From IMG/VR virus record IMGVR_UViG_3300010042_000011, positions 1 through 48,074 of that record: a stretch of 48,074 nt of DNA. The stretch is one strand, 5' to 3'. This document shows positions 39,448 through 47,403 of the stretch, in pieces. Both the position numbers and the translations under genes were made by a program. Every line of letters starts with the position of its first letter. Position 1 is the stretch's first letter. The notes under the pieces were generated by a model. It saw only the letters and a program-made list of their open reading frames with translations. It was not told the DNA's origin and ran no database searches. Origin of the DNA: a virus.

Positions 39448-42400
39448 TGACCGAGGGCAAATGGACAGGCGGCACAACGACCGTTTATAACGATCCTATC
39501 CAAGATGCCCGGTTGGATAACCTTGAACATCAAACCGGCATTCCTAACACGCCCATAGGATACCGTACCGAACGGATCGAGACCACAGAACCGCCGGTCT
39601 GGGAATATTACGCCACGTTCGTTGTGTCGTTCGGCGAACGTGTTGCCAAGCCCGGCACCCATGTTGAGGTTGCCCGCCTGTGGGCTAATGATATCATCAT
39701 CTATGACCGTTCGGCCAGCTTCACCGCCCCGGCCATCGCTAACACGTCTTACCCATGGGGCCGCTCGGTAATCAATACCGAGCTTGGCGGCGGTATCAAC
39801 CCTTTGCCGGTAGAGGCTCAACGGTCGTTTGGTTTCCAGTTCTTTGACGGCAGCGAAGACCAAGGCCCCGTCTTCCGGGGTATGCACTATCGCGGCCTGA
39901 TGACAGGTCGGTTTACCGACTTTAATGTTACCGAGTACGGCAATTCCATTCCGACCATCACGGCGGAACTTATCGACATTGTAGACGGGTCCGAAACCAA
40001 CGACGCCGGGGATATGTTCTACCGGCGCATGGTCGAGGCGTACACGGCAGAAATACGGTCCGACTTTGATGCCCTGTACCGCGTCCACGTCACGGAACAG
40101 GGGGTCTATGTAGACAAGGCCCGGTTGTCCACCAAGGCGCAAAGTTTTGGTGTCCGGCTTATGGGTGATCCGTCTTCGCCATCTTATGAGACTATTGCCG
40201 ACCCGGATACCGTGTTTACGTTTATCCCCGAAATGAATGCCGCTTTCACGCAAGGCAATGATAATACATTCAAGAAACGCTTGTATGACCTGACCAGTGG
40301 TAAGGTAACTGCATATCTGGAATGGGAAACCTGCCAAGTCTTTATGCCCTTCCCGGTAACGGCTGGCGGGTTTAAAGATTTCTTCGTGTTCTGCGGTTCT
40401 GTAGAGGAAGTCTATGCCGGTGAATGGCCCATCGGTATTATGGTCGTCCGGCCCGGCTCAATCAATTACGGCTGGATTGACAACTTCACCACCAGCGCCA
40501 TGGTCGGGGCCGTTGTCGGCCCCCAGAACGACGGGTCAACCAGCTTGTTTGTGGCCACTGCAAACGGCGTTGAAGAACTGGTTGTGAAGTCTGCGGGCAG
40601 CGATACAACCCACAGTCCCGTTGGCGTGGCCGTGACCCGTTCTGTGTTCTATACGGCTGGCGTTGACGGCGACGTGGTACAGGTTTGGTATGATGCCGCC
40701 CGTAACCGGGTAATCGTCTTGACGGACGCCGGGAAGGTCATTGCGCTGGACGCGGCGACCAAGGTTACCGCTTGGGCGGTCTCGGGCGTCACCCTGCCCG
40801 GCGCGAAGACCGCCCGCACCAAGACGGCGGAAGCCCTGTCCAACCTTGCAGGGGGCACCCTTGTCCTGTCGCAGGCCGGAAGCTCAACCGAGGTAACCAG
40901 CATTGACTTGGTGGCCGGAACAAAGACGGATATCACGGTCCCCGACAACGACACGGTAACCGAGCTTGGCCCGCTGTTCTGGGAAAGCTCAAGCAAGGCC
41001 CTTTACGGGGCCGGTTCGCCGTATGTCGTCCTTGGTATGGTGCCGAGCGTTAGCGATGATCCGAACCGTTATAACGCTGCCGAGGTTATGCGCGCCTATT
41101 CTATCCGGGCCGGTTACACCGACATGGACATTGCAACCTTCGGCATGGATGACATGTACGTTGACGGTTACATTGCCAGCGGCCCGGTGTCGCTCCAAAT
41201 GATCGCCAATGGCCTGTCGCAGCTTTACGGGTTCAACTGGTCCGAACGTGCCGGTACGATCACCTATAAGAACAGCTATGTTGACGGCGTTCTTAACATC
41301 GACGCCACGGCCCCGGCTGACCGTCTGGCTAACCTGACCGATGGCCAGAACAGCCAGCATTTTAATGTTGAGCGGCTGGCAAGCCAAGACTTTCCGTCTG
41401 TCCTATCGTTGACCTACTTTGACGGGGATAACGGGTACAAGCGCGGTTACAACGAAGTTCCCGGCCCGCTTGACAACTTCGGCGCGGTCCGTTCGGACAT
41501 GTCGTTGCCCCTGACCATTGATGCCGAGTACGCGCAAGAACTGTTGTTCGCGGCCATGTACAGAATGTGGGCAAATCAGGTTGAATACCAAATCCGGCTT
41601 CCGTCCGAATTTATCATTTTGGAAGTCGGCGACGTGCTGGTGTTCACGGCAGACAATACGACGTATACCGGCCTGCTAGATCGTCACCGGATCAACGCGG
41701 ATAACAGCGTTAGCCTTACCGTGTCCGAACCGCCACAAGCCCAGTACCCCATTCGCGTGCCGGTACAGCCCACAGTGAAGGTGCCCAGCAAGGCAGCGAT
41801 GCCCATTAGGGCCGTGTTGCTCGATATCCCGGACCGTACCGCCGGACAAAACCGTCCGGGCGTGGTCAACCTTCTTGTCCTTATGTCTGGCTATGTTCCT
41901 GACAGCTTCCGGGGCGGTCTGCTGGACCTGTCCCGTGGAACCGGCGAATGGGGCGAAGCCTTGGCATTCGGTGCTGCCGAAGAAGGCTATATTGGCTATC
42001 TGACCGAAGACTTAGGCGATTGGGCGTATCCGTTTGAAACGGACACCTACAACAGCCTGTATGTGGACGCCGGTACGATCCCGGCGGCCAAGTTCGTCAA
42101 TGCCACGGAAGGCCAGCTTGACGACGGCGCGAACGTCGTGGCGCTCGGTGAAGGCTCGGCGGTTGAGCTTGTCCAGTTTGCCAACGCCGACAACGTCGGC
42201 GGCAATATCTGGCGTTTGTGGAACCTACGCCGGGGCCGGTTCGGGACGGAGCTTTACAGCGGCGTATGGTCGGAAGGTGCAACCCTGTCGTTCCTTGATA
42301 ACGCCAAGGTCGTCAATATGGTGTTTCCCGACGTTGAAAGCGGGAACAATGATTTACTGTACCGGGCGTACATGGCGAAGCAGCCAGTTTGGCAAGCCGA

Positions 42401-45104
42401 TGTAAATTCCCTTACGGTCGAGTATAACAGCCGTAAGCCGTATGCCCCGGTCAACATCACGGTACGCCGTAACCCGAGCAATGACAGCTTGCGCATTGAG
42501 TGGACCCGCCGCACGCGGTTTCTCAATTCGCCGTCTACCCCGTTCGATACCACCTATTCGCTGGACGAAACGGCGGAAGAATTTGAAATCAATATCGTTA
42601 CCAACAGCGGCGTAAGGGTGCTGCGGTCAGATACCGATTTCGCGATCTATACCGCAAGCGAGCAAACAAGTGACGGGCTTTCGCTGACCGATACCGACAT
42701 TGAACTTGCCATTTACCAGATCAGCGCGGACACGGTTGGCCGGGGCTTTGGTGCATGGCAAGAACTGCCAATCTATGCCCTCAATGCGGCGGTATTGGGT
42801 GGCAAGATTTCGGCCAATGGTAACGTGTCCGGCAACGTCCGGGCAGTGACCAACCTTGCCGGAACGATCAGCGCCGGGGGCGCGATTGACGGGCACTTCG
42901 CCGAAGTCGTGGCCGTTGAACTGTCCGGCTCGATTGCTGGCACTGGCACCCTGTCCGGCGCGTTCCGTGCCATGCCCCTGACCGGCTCCATTGTGGGCGG
43001 TGGTGCCCTGTCGGGGACGATCCCAGCCTATGTGTTGTTGGCGGGCGTGATCGTTGGCGGCGGTGCGGTGTCCGGGCGCGTGGCGTACCTTGATTTTGCT
43101 GGTGCGGTCGCTGGTGGGGGTTCCCTGTCGGGTGCCGTCGTGGTGCGCCGTGATCTTGGGGGCGCTGTCAGCGGTGGCGGTGCCGTCATTGGCGCGATCA
43201 CCACGCCCGCTGTAACGCTGTCCGGGACCATCGGTGCCGGTGGTGCGCTTATGGGTAACATGGCGGACCCAGTGGCCCCGGTTGAGCTTTCCGGCGTCAT
43301 TGGTGGCGGCGGCGTATTGACTGGCGAGATTGGCGAACCAGTCATGGCATTCCGTTATCTGCGGCTGCTGTTTACGGGGTCTTACACGTCCTATATTGCC
43401 GCCCATGAAATCGCATTCCGCGACGCAATGGACGTTGATATTAGGCCGGTTGATAACAACGCTACGTATGTCACGGCAAGTTCAAGCTATAGCCCATCTT
43501 ACCCGCCGACCAACGCCTTTAACCTGACCACTGGCGGCAATCCATGGGAGTGCGCTTCTGGGGACGTTAACGGCTGGATCAAGATTGACACAGGCGGGGC
43601 ATACGAACCGACCCGCGTTGTCTACACCAATGGCCCGTTCTTTAGTGAGATTGCAACCGGCTTTATGGTGCAAGGCTCCAACGATGACACGACTTGGACA
43701 ACCCTTTGGGAAGTGACCGGAAACCCGAACACTGTTAATGCGGTCAGCACCTATGATAAGCCGAACTTTATCAAGTTGCGCGGGGCTGTCGGTGCGGGTG
43801 GTGAAGTGTCTGGCGACATGGCACCACCAAATGACGGCATCACCGGCACCATTGGTGGCGGCGGTGCTGTCGGCGGTGATATGGCTTTCCCGACACCGAT
43901 TGAGCCGCCGGAAGGTCCGACCCGTTTCTGGCGTATTCTGGTTGACCAGACCCAGAATGTTGGTGACGCTTACGTTTGCATTGGCGAATTTGAAATGTCG
44001 GTTGTTACCGGCACGCCCATGGACGGCAGCGACGAAACGACCGGCAAGACGGTCCTGTTTAGTAGCGAGTATACGACCGGCGGGTTTGGTGGCGATGCTA
44101 TCAACGCGATTAACAATACATACGGTGATGCTGGTCCGATCTTCTCGGCAGGAACCGCATGGTTGAGCTTTGGCGGAACTGGTGCCGGGCAGTATATTGG
44201 CGTTGACTTCGGCGCAGGAACCGAGCGCGACATTCGCGAGGTTCGTATCCTTGCCAACCATACCAATGACCGTTCAATCAAGGACGGGCGTATCCAGCGG
44301 TCTAGCAACGGCGTCCACTGGTTTGATGTATGGACACTGCCCACACAGTCGGCTTGGACCATGGGCGAATGGCGCACCTTTACCCGGTCGTTCCCGGAAC
44401 CCGAGGGCAACCCGGACATTGGGGATACCAACACCGGGGGGACCACTACCCCAACCGTTCATAGCGTTAGCTCGGGAGAGTTTACCGGAACGTCAGCAGT
44501 TCTAGACACCCCGGCGGAACTTGCTGCCGGTGACTTGCTGGTCTTCATATCGGACGCTGACCGCAGCAATTCCGGGATGGAAGGTTGGTCCCGGTCCGGC
44601 CCTAACAGTATCCCCGGTTGGATACGCTACCGCCTCGCAACCAGCGACGACGCCGCCGGGGCAACGATCACGATTAACGGAATGAACGGGGGACCGGACA
44701 CGCATTTCGCGGCGCTGCTTTGCATCCGGGGCGTGGACCTGACAACGCCGGTCATCGGTTCACAAGAACTGTATGAACTGTTTGACTATAACATAGGGAC
44801 CGCAACGGACACCCCGTCCGTAAGCATCGCCGGGCCTAACCGTATGCTGCTGGGTATCAACGTCCTGTATGGCGAGTATATGTCATCGGGTGCCACGGTC
44901 ACCGGGTACAGCGGTTCCGGTCTGGCGGAACAGGTGGACCACGTTATTGACGGGTCGGACCGCCCCAGCGCAAGCAGCCGGTTCGCATCCCTGTACGTCG
45001 GCAGCAAGGTTGTAAACGCCGGGCTACACAACACCACCATAACGGCGGCTGGCAGCGGGTCCGGGGCCGCCCTCAATACCACCTACGTTATCAAGGGGGC
45101 TTGA
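39447..45104 (+). CDS. Giant tail-tip/central fibre protein with Gly-rich repeats and discoidin-like domains (1885 aa)
   Basis: Residues about 1-1080 correspond to the hub and receptor-binding base of gene-transfer-agent/siphophage tail-tip proteins (GMHYRGLMTGRFTDFNVTEY, AYAQELLFAAMYRMWANQVE-like hub segment, RLPSEFIILEVGDVLVF). Residues about 1115-1300 hold eight or nine Gly-rich repeats, for example LTGSIVGGGALSGTIP. Residues about 1300-1448 and 1490-1645 look like two F5/8 (discoidin) carbohydrate-binding domains, with AFNLTTGGNPWECASGD and QGSNDDTTWTTLW in the first. More repeats lie between them. The last 230 residues are a separate beta-rich domain. It should contact the host receptor, perhaps a glycan. 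Confidence 0.85.
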   Translation: MTEGKWTGGTTTVYNDPIQDARLDNLEHQTGIPNTPIGYRTERIETTEPPVWEYYATFVVSFGERVAKPGTHVEVARLWANDIIIYDRSASFTAPAIANTSYPWGRSVINTELGGGINPLPVEAQRSFGFQFFDGSEDQGPVFRGMHYRGLMTGRFTDFNVTEYGNSIPTITAELIDIVDGSETNDAGDMFYRRMVEAYTAEIRSDFDALYRVHVTEQGVYVDKARLSTKAQSFGVRLMGDPSSPSYETIADPDTVFTFIPEMNAAFTQGNDNTFKKRLYDLTSGKVTAYLEWETCQVFMPFPVTAGGFKDFFVFCGSVEEVYAGEWPIGIMVVRPGSINYGWIDNFTTSAMVGAVVGPQNDGSTSLFVATANGVEELVVKSAGSDTTHSPVGVAVTRSVFYTAGVDGDVVQVWYDAARNRVIVLTDAGKVIALDAATKVTAWAVSGVTLPGAKTARTKTAEALSNLAGGTLVLSQAGSSTEVTSIDLVAGTKTDITVPDNDTVTELGPLFWESSSKALYGAGSPYVVLGMVPSVSDDPNRYNAAEVMRAYSIRAGYTDMDIATFGMDDMYVDGYIASGPVSLQMIANGLSQLYGFNWSERAGTITYKNSYVDGVLNIDATAPADRLANLTDGQNSQHFNVERLASQDFPSVLSLTYFDGDNGYKRGYNEVPGPLDNFGAVRSDMSLPLTIDAEYAQELLFAAMYRMWANQVEYQIRLPSEFIILEVGDVLVFTADNTTYTGLLDRHRINADNSVSLTVSEPPQAQYPIRVPVQPTVKVPSKAAMPIRAVLLDIPDRTAGQNRPGVVNLLVLMSGYVPDSFRGGLLDLSRGTGEWGEALAFGAAEEGYIGYLTEDLGDWAYPFETDTYNSLYVDAGTIPAAKFVNATEGQLDDGANVVALGEGSAVELVQFANADNVGGNIWRLWNLRRGRFGTELYSGVWSEGATLSFLDNAKVVNMVFPDVESGNNDLLYRAYMAKQPVWQADVNSLTVEYNSRKPYAPVNITVRRNPSNDSLRIEWTRRTRFLNSPSTPFDTTYSLDETAEEFEINIVTNSGVRVLRSDTDFAIYTASEQTSDGLSLTDTDIELAIYQISADTVGRGFGAWQELPIYALNAAVLGGKISANGNVSGNVRAVTNLAGTISAGGAIDGHFAEVVAVELSGSIAGTGTLSGAFRAMPLTGSIVGGGALSGTIPAYVLLAGVIVGGGAVSGRVAYLDFAGAVAGGGSLSGAVVVRRDLGGAVSGGGAVIGAITTPAVTLSGTIGAGGALMGNMADPVAPVELSGVIGGGGVLTGEIGEPVMAFRYLRLLFTGSYTSYIAAHEIAFRDAMDVDIRPVDNNATYVTASSSYSPSYPPTNAFNLTTGGNPWECASGDVNGWIKIDTGGAYEPTRVVYTNGPFFSEIATGFMVQGSNDDTTWTTLWEVTGNPNTVNAVSTYDKPNFIKLRGAVGAGGEVSGDMAPPNDGITGTIGGGGAVGGDMAFPTPIEPPEGPTRFWRILVDQTQNVGDAYVCIGEFEMSVVTGTPMDGSDETTGKTVLFSSEYTTGGFGGDAINAINNTYGDAGPIFSAGTAWLSFGGTGAGQYIGVDFGAGTERDIREVRILANHTNDRSIKDGRIQRSSNGVHWFDVWTLPTQSAWTMGEWRTFTRSFPEPEGNPDIGDTNTGGTTTPTVHSVSSGEFTGTSAVLDTPAELAAGDLLVFISDADRSNSGMEGWSRSGPNSIPGWIRYRLATSDDAAGATITINGMNGGPDTHFAALLCIRGVDLTTPVIGSQELYELFDYNIGTATDTPSVSIAGPNRMLLGINVLYGEYMSSGATVTGYSGSGLAEQVDHVIDGSDRPSASSRFASLYVGSKVVNAGLHNTTITAAGSGSGAALNTTYVIKGA

Positions 45105-45306
45105 CGGGGCCGCGACCTGTGGGCTAGGGTGCCAGCACTTCGCCGAAACGCCCTTTGGTCGCTAGGCCTTTGGATTGGCCCGCACTGATCCATAGCAGCG
45201 AAACGGTAATGACCCCGGCAGCGCCGGACTTGTCCGAACCAGATAGAATTAACCCCCGTACCAGAAATGGCGCGGGGGTTTTTCATTTTCCGGCACGGTG
45301 GAAAAC
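45105..45306. other. Intergenic region between convergent genes
   Basis: This 202-base gap separates the tail-tip stop from the polymerase stop. It has no credible gene and no tRNA. It contains a TGTGGGC heptamer (45118-45124) and the terminator at 45251-45284. Confidence 0.7.
45251..45284 (+). terminator. Terminator between convergent transcription units
   Basis: AACCCCCG ... CGGGGGTT forms an 8-bp stem followed by TTTC on the plus strand, so it ends late transcription. On the minus strand the tail is TTAATTCT, weaker. It may work in both directions. Confidence 0.85.
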
Positions 45307-47400
45307 TTAGTCAGCGGTGCCCCAGTTCGGGCCGGTGGTAGCGTCCACCTTAACGGGAATGGACAAACGGACAGCGTTTTCCATTGTGTGTTTAATGAAC
45401 CGGAACGCCTCTTGCATTAACGGGCTATCGTCAATGACGGACCAGTCTAATTCGTCATGCACGGTCAGGCGCGGAACGCCCGTGTAATCGAATACGCCGC
45501 TGTTCCAACAGTCCAGCATTCCCCGTTTCATAATGTCCGGTTCGCTGCCCTGAAACTTGTAGTTCACGGCCCGATAGAGAAACGCCAACTGGATAAACGA
45601 ACCATAATGCGCCAAAGCCTGTTCATAGGGCAGTGCCGGGCCTTTTTCACGGCCTTTCGTGAACCCGCGTTGCTCCCATAGGTTGAAGCGAATACGGCGG
45701 CCTAGCAGGGTCGTGACATACCCACACTGTTCCGCTTCGTTGGCAATCGCTTGCATAGTCTCCCGGACGTATGGCGCACCGGAATGGTAGGCCATGAAAA
45801 AGCCCTTAGCTTTCTCGATTGGCATACCGAGCTTATAGGAAAGGCTTTTCTCTGACTGGCCATAGAGTAGCCCAAAATTGGTATTCTTGATGGGGCGGCG
45901 GTTCATGGTTATCGCTTCGGACTGCTTGTCCATGTTCGCGATCCGGTTGCCGTCCATCACATAATTGGTATCCCAGCCCATAAGCGGGGCAACGTTCTGG
46001 TAAACGTTGAAATGATAATCCATGTCTGGGTCATCAATGTACGACCGGCGTAGCCGTTCCGCCGAGCCGTCGCCGTTGTCCACGGCGTTATGCGCCAGAA
46101 TGCGATAATGGATTTGGCTATAGTCGTGCTTACGCCAGTGCGAATGTCCGGGGTCCGGCTTGAAGGCCTTGCGAACGCGCTTACCCAGCTTAGTACGGCT
46201 GGGAATGTTCTGCCCGTTCGGGTCCGACATGGAGAAGCGGCCAACCATCGTTCCGTTGCTTTCGCCCTTTAGCGGGTGAATGACCGGGTACAGGTAGCCC
46301 TTAACGTTCTTGTCGATAAGGTACGACTTTAGGAACGTGCCCTTAATCTTCTCATGCTCCCGGATATCGTGCAACAGGTTGCCGACCGGGTGTTCTAGCG
46401 CCTCTAGCCATTCCTTTTCGATCTTAGGCGACCCGTTCGGCTGGGTCGGGGTTGGCTTGTTCCGGGGGTAGCTTACCCCCAGATGATCCAACAACTTGCC
46501 TATCTGGCGGCTGTCGCTGCTTTCGTCGCCCTTGGTATTGACCAGCCTATACCCAAACTCGTGTTCAATCTGTTGGTACAGGCGTGCAATATCGCCGTCC
46601 ATTTCGACGTACATAGCTTCCGCATATGGAACGTCAACGAACACCCCGGCCATACGCATTTTTATCAGCATCGGCAAAAGCCCATGCTCTAGGTCATAGA
46701 TAGTACCAAGGTCTTGCTCGGCGATGATCGGCCATTGTTGCTTGATGACACGAAGCGGCAAATCCGCGTCCGCCTCGCCATACGGGCCAACCAACGACGG
46801 GGGCGCGCGGTATAGTTCTTTCCGCCAGTGCGTTTTAGGCGGCTTATAGGCGTCCATAATCCATTGCTGGACCAGATCAGCCTGTTTGCCCTCGCCAAGG
46901 TACTTGTGGGCCAGAATGTCCAGCCCGACGAATGCGTTATTATCAATGATCGCTTCGGCAAACTGGATATCGTGGAACGGGCCTTTAACCTCAACGCCTT
47001 CTTCGGCAAACCACCCGATATCGTACAACAGGTTTGCGCCGACCTTGGGCTTATCGTTACCGCCAAGGACGTGTTGAGCGTAGCGCAGGCATTGGGTGGC
47101 ATCTAGGTTAAGGTGCCCTTCTACTTCGTGCCGCATAGGGAAATACCATTTTCCGGTATTCCCTAGCCGATCCTCTACCGCCAGCGAATAGCCGACGATA
47201 TGGCCCTTATGTCGTGCCCAGCCCGGACCAGCCTGTTGTAATTCCGGGTCTTTGGTCTCGGTATCAAAGGAAATGATTACGGCAGCGTCAAGGTTCGGAA
47301 ACTCGGTCGGCGGCTTCCACCCGGTTGCAGGAATAGGCGGAAGGGCGCGCAAATGCGCGTCCTTCCTACCGGCTAGATTGACGCCATCAAATAGGCCCAT
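45307..47400 (-). CDS. DNA polymerase, family A, with 3'-5' exonuclease
   Basis: This 697-residue replicative polymerase has an intact proofreading domain: ISFDTETKD (Asp46, Glu48), VGANLLYDIGWF and YGEADADLPL. Polymerase motif A is KHDYSQIHYRIL (Asp426), motif B is RRPIKNTNFGLLYG (Lys505, Phe509) and motif C is VHDEL (Asp649). In motif A most family A enzymes have Glu where this one has His431; that Glu is the steric gate against ribonucleotides in E. coli Pol I. Phe509 aligns with E. coli Phe762. The gene follows the clamp-like gene by three bases, so polymerase and processivity factor are co-expressed. Confidence 0.93.
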   Translation of the reverse strand: MGLFDGVNLAGRKDAHLRALPPIPATGWKPPTEFPNLDAAVIISFDTETKDPELQQAGPGWARHKGHIVGYSLAVEDRLGNTGKWYFPMRHEVEGHLNLDATQCLRYAQHVLGGNDKPKVGANLLYDIGWFAEEGVEVKGPFHDIQFAEAIIDNNAFVGLDILAHKYLGEGKQADLVQQWIMDAYKPPKTHWRKELYRAPPSLVGPYGEADADLPLRVIKQQWPIIAEQDLGTIYDLEHGLLPMLIKMRMAGVFVDVPYAEAMYVEMDGDIARLYQQIEHEFGYRLVNTKGDESSDSRQIGKLLDHLGVSYPRNKPTPTQPNGSPKIEKEWLEALEHPVGNLLHDIREHEKIKGTFLKSYLIDKNVKGYLYPVIHPLKGESNGTMVGRFSMSDPNGQNIPSRTKLGKRVRKAFKPDPGHSHWRKHDYSQIHYRILAHNAVDNGDGSAERLRRSYIDDPDMDYHFNVYQNVAPLMGWDTNYVMDGNRIANMDKQSEAITMNRRPIKNTNFGLLYGQSEKSLSYKLGMPIEKAKGFFMAYHSGAPYVRETMQAIANEAEQCGYVTTLLGRRIRFNLWEQRGFTKGREKGPALPYEQALAHYGSFIQLAFLYRAVNYKFQGSEPDIMKRGMLDCWNSGVFDYTGVPRLTVHDELDWSVIDDSPLMQEAFRFIKHTMENAVRLSIPVKVDATTGPNWGTAD

Positions 47401-47403
47401 TGA

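Noticed and set aside
16884-45302. Exact 15-base repeat TTCCGGCACGGTGGA at 16884 and 45288
   Set aside because: About one such pair is expected by chance in 48 kb; no shared context beyond being near stop codons.
45105-45306. Possible tRNA or small RNA between the convergent operons
   Set aside because: No cloverleaf could be drawn; only a terminator hairpin is convincing.
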